Assembly: GCF_024129865.1 (NCBI RefSeq)
Contig: NZ_JAMYFE010000004.1
Span: 1 to 43,721 of the forward strand
DNA: 43,721 bases
Direction of reading: 5' to 3'
Origin: Stieleria tagensis
GTDB lineage: Bacteria; Planctomycetota; Planctomycetia; Pirellulales; Pirellulaceae
Below, one piece after another: positions 28,562-37,811 of this stretch. Position 1 is the stretch's first letter, and every line of letters starts with the position of its first letter. The position numbers were made by a program, and so were the translations under genes. Under the pieces are notes generated by a model that saw only the letters and a list, made by a program, of their open reading frames with translations, was not told the origin of the DNA and made no database searches.

Positions 28562-29779
28562 ATGAAACTTGGAATTCTATCGACCGCCCCTCGTTGCTAC
28601 AGCACACGTCGTCTGGTTGCGGCGGCGAAAGACCAAGGCCACCAAGTCACGGTGGTCAACACACTGAAATGCTCGATCGATTTACAAGCCGGCAAACCGG
28701 ACTTGTATTACAAGGGGAAACCGCTCGGTGACTACGATGCGATGATTCCACGAATCGGTGCCAGCATCACGTATTTCGGTACCGCGGTGGTTCGTCAGTT
28801 GGAACAAATGAATGTGTTTGTCGCCAACTCATCGAGCGGCATTTCCAACAGCCGTGACAAACTGCGGAGCATGCAAATTCTAAGTCGTCATCACATCGGC
28901 ATGCCCAAAACGACGTTTGTCCGCGACCGCGCCGATGTGATTCCGGCCATCGAGCGTACCGGTGGTGCGCCGGTGATCATTAAATTGCTCGAAGGCACAC
29001 AGGGTGTCGGCGTGATTCTGGCGGATTCGATCAAGGTCGCCGAAGCGATCATCGAAACCTTGCAAACCGCAAAACAGAACGTGTTGGTGCAAAGCTTTGT
29101 CGCCGAAAGCAAAGGCCGCGATGTCCGCGCCTTTGTGGTGGGGGATCGCGTGATCGGTGCCATGCGACGTGTTGCACAGGGCGATGAGTTTCGCAGCAAC
29201 GTTCACCGCGGTGGCGCCGTCGAGTCGGTCGATTTAGACGACACGTACCGGGACACGGCAATCCGCGCCGCCCAAATCATGGGTTTGCAAGTCGCCGGCG
29301 TCGACATGCTCGAAGGCAATGACGGACCGCAGGTGATGGAGGTCAACAGTTCGCCAGGGCTAGAGGGCATCGAGCGCGCCACCGGCCGAGACATCGCCGG
29401 TGCGATTGTCGAGTACTGCGCCGCCTACGTGGATTTCCCGGAAATGGATATTCGCCAGCGATTGACGGTCAGCCGCGGCTATCGAGTCTGTGAGTTGGCG
29501 GTTCCAGAAGGCTCGCACTTCGTCGGCATGACCATTACCGATGCCGCATTTTCGGAACAGGATATCAATGTTCTGACTCTGTATCGCGGCAAAACCGTGA
29601 TTCCCAACCCCCGGCCATCGCGGACACTAGAAGCCGGCGATCGCTTGTTGTGTTTTGGCAAGCAGGAATCGATGAAGTCGATGGTGCCATCGAAAACACG
29701 CAAGCAACGGGCACCAAAAATCAAAAAGCTCGATCCGGCGGCAATCGAAAACGCTTCCGCACCGCCGGTTTATGCGTAA
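28562..29779 (+). CDS. RimK-like ATP-grasp glutamate ligase fused to an RCK_C domain
   Basis: 405 residues. Residues 1-290 match the RimK family of ATP-grasp ligases: a pre-ATP-grasp domain, then NSRDKLRSMQIL, the ATP-binding PVIIKLLEGTQGVGVIL, the FVVGDRVIGAMRR segment and the Mg-binding VMEVNSSPGLEGIE. E. coli RimK adds glutamates to ribosomal protein S6 and makes polyglutamate; relatives modify cofactors, so the acceptor is uncertain. Residues about 308-375 are an additional RCK_C/TrkA-C-like domain (CELAVPEGSHFVGMTI, VIPNPRPSRTLEAGDRLLCFG), which usually binds small ligands in ion-channel regulators. E. coli RimK is about 300 residues and lacks it. The gene follows an exact sigma-54 promoter and precedes an AstE/ASPA-type gene by 57 bp. 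Confidence 0.9.
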   Translation: MKLGILSTAPRCYSTRRLVAAAKDQGHQVTVVNTLKCSIDLQAGKPDLYYKGKPLGDYDAMIPRIGASITYFGTAVVRQLEQMNVFVANSSSGISNSRDKLRSMQILSRHHIGMPKTTFVRDRADVIPAIERTGGAPVIIKLLEGTQGVGVILADSIKVAEAIIETLQTAKQNVLVQSFVAESKGRDVRAFVVGDRVIGAMRRVAQGDEFRSNVHRGGAVESVDLDDTYRDTAIRAAQIMGLQVAGVDMLEGNDGPQVMEVNSSPGLEGIERATGRDIAGAIVEYCAAYVDFPEMDIRQRLTVSRGYRVCELAVPEGSHFVGMTITDAAFSEQDINVLTLYRGKTVIPNPRPSRTLEAGDRLLCFGKQESMKSMVPSKTRKQRAPKIKKLDPAAIENASAPPVYA

Positions 29780-29836
29780 GATGGGGCATAGCTGGCAGCT
29801 TCGCCCGGCAGCTTCGTTTCCCTTGAATCAACATCC

Positions 29837-30925
29837 ATGCCTGTCTCGAACGACTCTTCTGATTGGTTTGGCCATCAGGTCGCACCCGGCCAATCCGTCA
29901 GCTCGGAACTCGTCGTTTCGGAAAGCTACAGCAGCAGAAATGTAGCGATCCCCATTGGTATCCGCCGCGGATTAAAACCCGGGCCGACGGTCTTTGTGAC
30001 CGCGGCTCTGCACGGGGATGAAATCAACGGCACCGGCACGATTCGGGCCATGCTGAGCGATTCGAGTTGGGAATTGAAGGCGGGGACGCTGTTGATGGTC
30101 CCGGTGCTAAATGTACTGGGATTCGAGCGACATTCTCGCTATCTGCCGGATCGCCGTGACCTGAACCGCTGCTTCCCCGGCACTGCCGAGGGCAGCATGG
30201 CGTCGCGGTTGGCCAAAGTGATCTTTGACGACTTGATCAAACGCTGTGATTTTGGCATCGACCTGCACACCGCAGCGGTCCGCCGCACGAATTTCCCGAA
30301 CGCCCGTGCTGATTTGGGAAATCCAGAGTGCAAGCGACTCGCCGAAGCATTCGGGGCGGGGATCATCCTGCACGGCAAAGGCCCCAAGGGATCGCTACGC
30401 CGCGAGGCCACCGCGTTGGGATGTCCGACAATCGTGGTCGAAGGCGGCGAGGTCTGGAAAGTCGAATCGTCCGTCGTCGATTGCATGTTGCGTGGCGTGT
30501 TTAATGTCCTGAAAGAACTGCAGATGATGGACGGCAAACCCGACACACCGGAAAATCAGGCGGTCATTCGCCAGACCAAATGGGTGCGCGCCGAACGTGG
30601 CGGGTTCATGTCGATGCATGTGGCTCCCGGTGACAGTGTGGTCAAGGGCCAGGCCATCGCATCGAACAGCAATTTGTTAACCGAGGAACAAAGCCGGTTG
30701 GAAAGTCCCTTCTCCGGCATTGTGATTGGCATGACCACTCTACCGGCGGTCCAGCCCGGCGAACCGGTCGTGCATCTCGGCCGACTGGCCAATTCCAAAA
30801 TCGCTCGACGCCACGAAGAACACGTCGCCACCGACGAAATTCAACGAACCGCACTGGAACATCTGGCGACGAATATCCAGGTCACCGAACCACAGGATCC
30901 GGTCGAGTCTGACGAGCCAAGCTGA
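29837..30925 (+). CDS. Succinylglutamate desuccinylase/aspartoacylase (M14) family protein
   Basis: 362 residues. The Zn-carboxypeptidase-like fold is recognised by ALHGDEINGTG (His and Glu metal ligands near residues 59-62), DRRDLNRCFPG, DLHTAAVRR (third ligand His near 142) and the acidic VVEGGEVWK. Residues about 255-320 form a lipoyl/biotinyl-like barrel (GGFMSMHVAPGDSVVKGQAIA, SPFSGIVIGMTTLPAVQPGEPV), standard for the AstE/ASPA-like subgroup. Members hydrolyse N-acyl amino acids such as N-succinylglutamate. Pairing with a glutamate ligase suggests a make/break pair acting on glutamate tails or an N-acyl-glutamate, but this is inference. It is probably co-transcribed with the upstream ligase and converges on the transporter gene with an 18-bp gap. 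Confidence 0.88.
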   Translation: MPVSNDSSDWFGHQVAPGQSVSSELVVSESYSSRNVAIPIGIRRGLKPGPTVFVTAALHGDEINGTGTIRAMLSDSSWELKAGTLLMVPVLNVLGFERHSRYLPDRRDLNRCFPGTAEGSMASRLAKVIFDDLIKRCDFGIDLHTAAVRRTNFPNARADLGNPECKRLAEAFGAGIILHGKGPKGSLRREATALGCPTIVVEGGEVWKVESSVVDCMLRGVFNVLKELQMMDGKPDTPENQAVIRQTKWVRAERGGFMSMHVAPGDSVVKGQAIASNSNLLTEEQSRLESPFSGIVIGMTTLPAVQPGEPVVHLGRLANSKIARRHEEHVATDEIQRTALEHLATNIQVTEPQDPVESDEPS

Positions 30926-30943
30926 CTTGCTTTTCCGCCAAAA

Positions 30944-32296
30944 TCAATTGCCTGCGTCGCGGTCAAAGTCATCAGCAATCGAATCGGCTAAGCGGCATTG
31001 TTGTCTGCCGAGTCGAATGGCCAGGAAACCCCATAAGGCGATGATCGGTAGTGTCCACAGGTTCAACGTCGTGAACGCTAGTCCGACTGTGCTTCGCAAA
31101 AATCCGAACACTTGCCCGGAAATCGCGTCGCCGCCACGCAGCACCACCGTGTCAATGAAGCTTTTTGATTTGTACTTTGCTTCGCGACTCACCACGGTGA
31201 ACAACACTTCTCGCGCCGGAACCGTGATGCCATAACCGGTTGCTCGCGCTGCCACCATGGCGGCCGCAACAACCGCCAGACTGCTGTGAAACGATAACGC
31301 GACAAACGAAACCAGATACACCAGTGGCAATAGCAACAACGCAATGCTCACGCCCAACCGCCGTAAAATGAATCCGGACAGCAGCAACTGAGCGGTCAAC
31401 GTCAGGATCTGCGTGGCAAAGTCGATGTAGGCAAACACCTGCGTCTTGGCTTGATCGTCAACAACGCTCTGGGCAACGATCTCGGCTTGCTGGAAATACA
31501 GCTGTGTCCCAGCGGCTTGGCCAAAAAACAGGAACATGCAGATCAACGCGAGGTACGGGGAACTCAGCACATGGGTGATGCCCTCCCATAACCCGCCGGT
31601 CGGCAAGGCTTCCTCACCGGATTCAACCGTTGCATCAGATGTTGATTCGGTCGCCTGTTTGGCGACTCTTTTTTCCAGCCGCCAGGCGCACCATAATCCC
31701 AATTGAAGGGTGGCGATCGGGATCAACAACAACGTCGACGTCGAAACCTTGATCGCGATTTGACTGGTCAGTAGCGATCCGCTGATCGCACCCACAGTGC
31801 CTCCGGCGGCGATCCGTCCGAACAATCGTTTACCTTGCTCGCTAGAAAATAAATCCGCCAGCACCGACCAAAACACGCTGGTCGAGAACAGTCCAAAAAC
31901 GTTGACCCAAACGAAAAAGGTTCGCGCCGCCCACACCTGCACCGATTCGTTTCCACTATCGAGTGCCAAGCTGAACGCCAGCAACGATACACAGAAAAAA
32001 TGAAAGACCACTCGGACCAACCATCGACGCGGAAGACGATTGACCAACGTGGCATAGATCGGCACGACCAGCACCATGACCGCAAACGTCACCAACATCA
32101 GCCCCTGAAGCTGCCTAGTTCCACCGATCGCCCCCATCGTCTCGCGTACGGGGCGGATAATCGAATAGCTGAGCAAAATGAAAAAGAACCAAGCGGCAGC
32201 CCAGAAAACAATCGACCAGACGGCTTGCGAACTGTCGTCGCTCGGCCCCGACGGATCGTCGTCTCTGGCGCGTTGGCTTGCTGCAAAGGGGTTCAA
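30944..32296 (-). CDS. ATP/ADP translocase (NTP/NDP exchanger)-like transporter
   Basis: 450 residues with about 12 hydrophobic helices. The first helix region reads FFFILLSYSIIRPVRETMGAIGG, close to the conserved Y-x-I-x-RPVR motif of the Npt/TLC family of nucleotide exchangers and their MFS-like relatives. Further helices include LQGLMLVTFAVMVLVVPIYATLV, ARTFFVWVNVFGLFSTSVFWS and LFGRIAAGGTVGAISGSL. A hydrophilic Glu-rich loop splits the protein near residues 205-230. Classic members import host ATP in obligate intracellular bacteria, but relatives occur in free-living ones, where the substrate is unknown. Transport of a nucleotide or another phosphorylated compound is a guess. The gene faces the AstE-like gene tail to tail. 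Confidence 0.8.
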   Translation of the reverse strand: MNPFAASQRARDDDPSGPSDDSSQAVWSIVFWAAAWFFFILLSYSIIRPVRETMGAIGGTRQLQGLMLVTFAVMVLVVPIYATLVNRLPRRWLVRVVFHFFCVSLLAFSLALDSGNESVQVWAARTFFVWVNVFGLFSTSVFWSVLADLFSSEQGKRLFGRIAAGGTVGAISGSLLTSQIAIKVSTSTLLLIPIATLQLGLWCAWRLEKRVAKQATESTSDATVESGEEALPTGGLWEGITHVLSSPYLALICMFLFFGQAAGTQLYFQQAEIVAQSVVDDQAKTQVFAYIDFATQILTLTAQLLLSGFILRRLGVSIALLLLPLVYLVSFVALSFHSSLAVVAAAMVAARATGYGITVPAREVLFTVVSREAKYKSKSFIDTVVLRGGDAISGQVFGFLRSTVGLAFTTLNLWTLPIIALWGFLAIRLGRQQCRLADSIADDFDRDAGN

Positions 32297-32529
32297 ATTC
32301 GATTCCCGTGATCACATGATGTCGTGATTCGAACATTCTGTCGCATTTTTGCGAAACAACAACCGGCGGACAACGATCACCGTCTGCATCAGCGGCGAAG
32401 GCGCGTTGGAGACGCGCTTTTTGTCTCTATCAATCCGCCGAGACCTCAATCAGATCAATGTGGCCAACGTTTCACCGCTAGAATAGTGGGGGGAGAGTCA
32501 CCGAATTCGATTTTTTGAGTAGCACTTCA

Positions 32530-35500
32530 ATGGCAAAAGCCAGTCAACGGTCGGGATGGCGAAAATCGAAAACCAGACCGGTTGCTCGTACCGCTTCTGA
32601 ATTCGGTCGACAGGGACGCCCACGACGCACGTTGCTGTTCCAAGTCAGCATGCTGGTCACGCTTGCCGTTGCGCTGATCGTGATCTTGGGGTTGGTGCTG
32701 TTGCGAACCCCAGACCATGACGTTCCGTTGATCGTCTCGGCGGTGACCGGTGCTGGCATTCGAAACCAAGACGATGCGCTGTTTACCGGGCCGAATCCCT
32801 ACGCCCGCGAAGACGTCGAATTACTGACCGCATGGTTTGCCGGACGCGATGGCGACCCACAGCAAAACGTTCGCTTGATCGGCGACCTATCGGCGGCCGG
32901 CGGCGCGATGGAGTACGAAACCGGATCGCTGATCAATGCGATCACCAAACCATTGAAAACGGCCACGCCCGGTGGTCCCGATGGCCAAATGATCGCCATC
33001 TATCTAAGTGCCCATGGATTTGTCGACAAGGGAACTGCGTTTTTAGCCGTGGGCGATAGCCGCGCCGATCGCGAATCAACCTGGATCCCGTTCCAAGACC
33101 TGTTCAACGCGGTGCTGAAAACACTGGATGACCGCGATGACAACGGGAAAGGCATTCGGCTGGTAATGTTTATCGATGCCGCGCGGGTGGGACCACAGTG
33201 GGATTGGGGACAGTTTTCCGAATCGTTTGCCCCGGCCTGCGCACGCGTCAGTTCCGCCCACGCCGATCGTGTCGCAGTGATCCTGTCATCCAGTCCCGGA
33301 CAACGCAGTTGGTGGGACCCCAATTCCGGACAGGGGTTGTTCACCAAAGCCATGGTTGAAGCATTGACCGGAAAACGCGATCGCGATCGCGACGGTCTGG
33401 TCAGCGTGGGTGAAATAGCGGGCTACATCTCAGCTCGTGTCGAACAATTGGCCGCCGCCAAATGGGATGCGATTCAAACGCCCGTGTTGATCGGCGACAA
33501 CGCTGCCGACTGGGCCTTCATTCGCCAACCCGAACAAGTCACCGCGCCGACCATCCCTGCGGTGGATGTCGATGAATTGGAATCACAATTCGCGACCGTT
33601 GATTCACTGTGGCAACGCCATAACGAATTGTCACAAATGACACATTCACCGCTGGCCTTTGACCCGCTCGGCTGGTCGACGTTGGAAAAAAAACTTGCTC
33701 GGTTGGACGCATTGTTGTTGGCCGGCGATGGCTACCGTGAATCTTTCAGGACATTGCTGGCGGAATGCAAAAGTGATCTGACCAAATTTGAAACTGGTCC
33801 TGACACGTTGCCAAAAAACGATTCGCTTCCGGAACTCACGCTCCAAGACTACTTCCACCCGCCGGCGCCGCTGTCACCGGAGTTGACGCAATGGTCCCAA
33901 CAGTGGAACAAGAAACCGGACGTCGCCGCTGCTGCCGCGATGTCATTGAACGAGTCGCAAGCGGTTCGCGTCCTGCTGCCCTGGTTGCAGGAAAAAAACT
34001 TTGACAATTCATCGCTCGATTTGGCGGGCCAATTGCTGTCGACACACCCGCTGCGGACCACGGACCGTCCCGCCCAACTTTTGGAAACGCATCTGTTACG
34101 AATGCTGAATGCTGATGACCTGACGCATGTCGATCCCGCGACTCGTGCATTTGTGATGGATTCGCAACACGCCGTCCGCGATACCTTGTGCGCCAAGGAT
34201 TTGAGGTCATCGTTTTGGATTCGCCGGCGATTGAACAAAATCAATCAACACCGTCTGGCTTGTATCGACCGCATGTTGTCTCACGATCGCGATCAACAGT
34301 CCGCCGGGCGCGACCGCTGGCAACGCTTCATCGCGCCGGCCCTGGAGGGGTTAAACAAGACCGCCGCCAGAATCTCCGACGCATACATCTTGCGCGACAA
34401 AATGCTGCACGCGATCCCACGCATCGCGGAAACGTTGATGAGTGATTTGGCGGCGTTCGAAAACCACGAACGTTTGCGGGCCATACAGAGCCGCGTGGTT
34501 CTGCAACAAGCGATCGACAGTCTGGCGGAACTCGATCGGCATCTACAGCTACCAGAAGATGATGACAGGCGATCGCTGGAAACCTTGGAAACACAAATTG
34601 TCGCTGCCACCGTCGCCGCCTCCAACGCACTGGACAATCTGAACAAGCGGATCATCGATCGTTTGAACGACGCTACGGATGTCAAGGCGAGTGATGCTCG
34701 TGCGCTGCGCCAAAACGTTGCCTTGTTGGTCGGGTCAGGAACCAGCCAGGCGATGCTGCGGCAACAGGTTCACGATCGGCTGTGCCGATTGATCGAGCAG
34801 CAACCCGTCGTCCCCGGATTGAACCAGGATTGGTCCCACGATTCGGAATCCGCCGATTGGATTCTCGACTCCGAATCGATGCTCACCGACGATTCAAAGT
34901 TTTTGCAACTGATGTCGATTGATGACAGCCAAGCCTGGGATCATTGGATCCGCGTTTCGTCTGGATCCGAAATGAATCAACCGGCCGATGAATCACCATC
35001 GGCTGACAATACCGATCCAGTTGCAACGCTGGGTTTGGCGGAGCGATTTCAAAGCAGCGGCGCCGGGTTTCGATCCTTGGTCGCAGATCTGGTCAAAGGC
35101 CAATTGTCAGATCAAATGACTGCCGACCAGGTGATGCAGACGCCGATCGACCAATCGCGACAAAAGGCAAGTGTGGGATCCATCCGGCGCGATTTGGAAC
35201 ATTGGGACACCTACCTGCGAGGGCGAACGATGTTGTTCAGTCATACGCCTGATCCCGTCGGACGTCTCGGACGCGGCCGGTTTGCGCTCGATCAACAACT
35301 GTTTCTCTATGACCATGCCGCGCGAACGATGGACGAATTCTGGTGTGCCGCTACGGCGTCGGAAACGCGTCCGTTTTTTGTCGCCGCGGCCAATCGATTG
35401 CTGTCGTCGCGGCATCAGAATCCCCTGTTTCCCCAGCTAGCGATGAACCTGGATGGCATCAATTTGGGCGAACGATTGACACAGGGTCAGACATGCGTCG

Positions 35501-37581
35501 ACGAAACAACGACGTTGAAACCCTATCCGACCGCCGACAACCGCGACGGCGTCCTCAAACGCTTTGTCGCCGGGAAACCAGTCGAATTCAAACTCCAGCG
35601 ACCTGCGTTCATCCCAACAGGCTACCTATCGGTCTGGGCTGATCTAAGCCAAGAAGCACATGCGGTTGAATTGAGCGAACCCGCGACAGAATCTGTCACC
35701 GTCTCAATGACCGTTCCCCAACAGTTTTCCGACGACTCCGATTCACTCGCTCCATCAATGTTCTTTCGCGGGCTGCGACGTCACGGCGAACTGAAAATCA
35801 TGCAGCCAACGGATGGCCAAAAGACAGTTTTTCGGCTACCCCAGTATGGTCCTCCCACCGCCCACGTTCTTCGCGACCAACAGGAACCGGAACGATTGCT
35901 GCTGGTCTTTGATTGCTCCCTTTCGATGCGCCAACCAACCAGTAACCAACTCTCCAGGCTGACCACGGCCCGAAACGCGGTGTTGAATTTTGTCGACGGA
36001 CTCGACCCCGACGTGGAAATCGGATTGATTTTGTTTGGTGATCGTTATGGATTTGTGGAGATCGAATCGGCCACTAGCAACAAAACGGTCATTCAACCAA
36101 AGCGAGAAAATGGCGTAGACAAATTGCAGGTGGTCAAACTATCTGGTCAACGAGAGGTCGATGGCGGTTGGATTCGGGCGAATGAAAATGTTCCGCACAA
36201 CCCGAATTTTGACGTGCATGTCGGACTGCCGATCAATCCGCTCGATACCGAGCAAAAGCTGGCACTCAAAAAACAATTGACCGCCATGCAAGCGATCGGA
36301 ACCACGCCGACCTACCTGGCAATCGAAAAAGCAATTCAGCAGATGGCCGGGCGCAGCGGTCACATCATCGTGCTGACCGATGGCAAACCCAACGTCGTTC
36401 AAACCAGTGATGCCCCGGTGGATGATTCGCGACAATCCGCTATCCGTGCGGCGACGGCTCAAGCGGACAACGTGCGGATCACGATCGTCAACTACTTGAA
36501 CCAAGACACGCAACTGAAAAAGGATTTCCCAAAAGCCGATGTGCTGCAAGCCGCCAATGGCCAAGCCTTGCTACGACATTTGCAAAACATTCGTTCCAAG
36601 CCAGAAGTTTACTGGCAACGCAATCGAGAGCCTGCAAGCACCCGCGGTGATTTCGGATCACAGATCGCGATTTCCCAGTGGCCACCGATCGGAATTGGCG
36701 TGTCCGCAGGGCAACCGGTTCGTCCGGCGGAACCCTTTTCGATTCGCGCTGTCGTTCCCAGTAGCCGGCAACCGATCGACCAATCCGCTGACGTTCGCGT
36801 CGAAGGCGGTGAAGCATTTGAGCTGAAGCTTGCTAGCGAGTCGCTGCTGCACCGGCCATTCAACTATGAATCAACGCAATTGCAAATGCTTTCGACGCGC
36901 GGCAGCGACGCCAGTCGATTCACGGTCGCTGCCGGCCCGATCAGCACGCGTGAAAATCGCGGACTGACGGTGCAGTTGGCGATCGAGAGTGCAACCGAGC
37001 GCCGGAGCAATGGGAAATTCACTCCGCGGCCTGTCGACATCTGGATTGAGTTGACGGGAATGGATAGCCGGTTGTCCAGTCGTCAAAGCAAGGTGACACA
37101 TTCATTCAGCATGCCTGAATTTCAGTTGCATCAACCGATCCCCATCTTGCTGTGCCGGATCGATGATTTTTCGACACGATTGGACCGAGTCGAAGTCCGT
37201 GCGTGGCTGCGTTTTCAAGAACAAACGATGTCCGGAACCGCAATTCCGATCGGATTGGCCGATGCGTTCACCTCCGACAATCTGCCCGGCGTTTCCTTTC
37301 ATGTCGAACGTTCGGTTAACGATCGTGGTGGCGCGACAGTGACGGTCACGGAACAGTACAGCGAACAACGCCAGCCAGGATCCATCCGGCTCTTGGCCAG
37401 TCCACTACCCCAGAACGCCTCAACGGAGGTCTTTCCCCAGCACCGAGTCGTGACACGGATCTTTCAGTACGATGACCCTGGCGTGACGGTCACGCTCGAT
37501 GCCTGTTCGAGCGACCAGATTCAAAAGCAAAGTTCGCTTTACGCCGAAGGCACGATCGACCTCGATTTCGACAGTCGTTAA
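32530..37581 (+). CDS. Giant membrane-anchored caspase-like/VWA protein with degenerate caspase site
   Basis: 1683 residues from the ATG at 32530 (a TTG at 32515 is also in frame). A short basic cytoplasmic tail is followed by one membrane helix (about 37-62), so most of the chain is periplasmic. Residues about 75-340 resemble the caspase (C14) fold: the catalytic-His strand IYLSAHGFVD with H162, and the strand that normally ends in a catalytic Cys, here FIDAARVG (D216-A217-A218), with no Cys. An EF-hand-like loop DxDxDGxxxxxE lies at 284-295. Residues about 350-1000 are helical and unrecognised. A VWA domain (about 1120-1320) has an intact MIDAS motif D1128-x-S-x-S, a Thr (TPTYLAI) and an Asp (LTDGKPN). 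The C terminus is beta-rich. It is probably a non-catalytic adhesive or scaffold protein. Confidence 0.8.
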   Translation: MAKASQRSGWRKSKTRPVARTASEFGRQGRPRRTLLFQVSMLVTLAVALIVILGLVLLRTPDHDVPLIVSAVTGAGIRNQDDALFTGPNPYAREDVELLTAWFAGRDGDPQQNVRLIGDLSAAGGAMEYETGSLINAITKPLKTATPGGPDGQMIAIYLSAHGFVDKGTAFLAVGDSRADRESTWIPFQDLFNAVLKTLDDRDDNGKGIRLVMFIDAARVGPQWDWGQFSESFAPACARVSSAHADRVAVILSSSPGQRSWWDPNSGQGLFTKAMVEALTGKRDRDRDGLVSVGEIAGYISARVEQLAAAKWDAIQTPVLIGDNAADWAFIRQPEQVTAPTIPAVDVDELESQFATVDSLWQRHNELSQMTHSPLAFDPLGWSTLEKKLARLDALLLAGDGYRESFRTLLAECKSDLTKFETGPDTLPKNDSLPELTLQDYFHPPAPLSPELTQWSQQWNKKPDVAAAAAMSLNESQAVRVLLPWLQEKNFDNSSLDLAGQLLSTHPLRTTDRPAQLLETHLLRMLNADDLTHVDPATRAFVMDSQHAVRDTLCAKDLRSSFWIRRRLNKINQHRLACIDRMLSHDRDQQSAGRDRWQRFIAPALEGLNKTAARISDAYILRDKMLHAIPRIAETLMSDLAAFENHERLRAIQSRVVLQQAIDSLAELDRHLQLPEDDDRRSLETLETQIVAATVAASNALDNLNKRIIDRLNDATDVKASDARALRQNVALLVGSGTSQAMLRQQVHDRLCRLIEQQPVVPGLNQDWSHDSESADWILDSESMLTDDSKFLQLMSIDDSQAWDHWIRVSSGSEMNQPADESPSADNTDPVATLGLAERFQSSGAGFRSLVADLVKGQLSDQMTADQVMQTPIDQSRQKASVGSIRRDLEHWDTYLRGRTMLFSHTPDPVGRLGRGRFALDQQLFLYDHAARTMDEFWCAATASETRPFFVAAANRLLSSRHQNPLFPQLAMNLDGINLGERLTQGQTCVDETTTLKPYPTADNRDGVLKRFVAGKPVEFKLQRPAFIPTGYLSVWADLSQEAHAVELSEPATESVTVSMTVPQQFSDDSDSLAPSMFFRGLRRHGELKIMQPTDGQKTVFRLPQYGPPTAHVLRDQQEPERLLLVFDCSLSMRQPTSNQLSRLTTARNAVLNFVDGLDPDVEIGLILFGDRYGFVEIESATSNKTVIQPKRENGVDKLQVVKLSGQREVDGGWIRANENVPHNPNFDVHVGLPINPLDTEQKLALKKQLTAMQAIGTTPTYLAIEKAIQQMAGRSGHIIVLTDGKPNVVQTSDAPVDDSRQSAIRAATAQADNVRITIVNYLNQDTQLKKDFPKADVLQAANGQALLRHLQNIRSKPEVYWQRNREPASTRGDFGSQIAISQWPPIGIGVSAGQPVRPAEPFSIRAVVPSSRQPIDQSADVRVEGGEAFELKLASESLLHRPFNYESTQLQMLSTRGSDASRFTVAAGPISTRENRGLTVQLAIESATERRSNGKFTPRPVDIWIELTGMDSRLSSRQSKVTHSFSMPEFQLHQPIPILLCRIDDFSTRLDRVEVRAWLRFQEQTMSGTAIPIGLADAFTSDNLPGVSFHVERSVNDRGGATVTVTEQYSEQRQPGSIRLLASPLPQNASTEVFPQHRVVTRIFQYDDPGVTVTLDACSSDQIQKQSSLYAEGTIDLDFDSR

Positions 37582-37811
37582 ATCTTTCCATCCCTGTTCG
37601 CACCTGATCCCGCCAGGGCTGGTGATTCCCCACAAATGGCAAGCGCGACGCGTGAGTTTAGAAGCCAGCGTTTTAGCAATTCACTCTCCCGCCCCGAAGG
37701 TCGTGCAGCTTCGCGTGCCACCCATTGGGAGAGTCGCATGCCTTCAATCCCATCTCTACGCCAACGGCGTTCAATAGCTTAGCCCGGGGTCACTGCCGGT
37801 TCCCACCTTCC
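37582..37811. other. Convergent intergenic region
   Basis: 230 bp between two genes that end toward each other. A plus-strand frame of 92 codons crosses it but starts inside the VWA gene and has no protein-like features. A short ACGCC-AAC-GGCGT hairpin (37758-37770) is present without a T tract. No strong terminator was recognised. Confidence 0.45.

Noticed and set aside
37758-37770. Intrinsic terminator between the VWA gene and the TonB receptor gene
   Set aside because: Stem of only five base pairs and no T tract.
37499-37777. 92-codon plus-strand frame at the end of the VWA gene
   Set aside because: Starts within the VWA gene in another frame and shows no conserved pattern.
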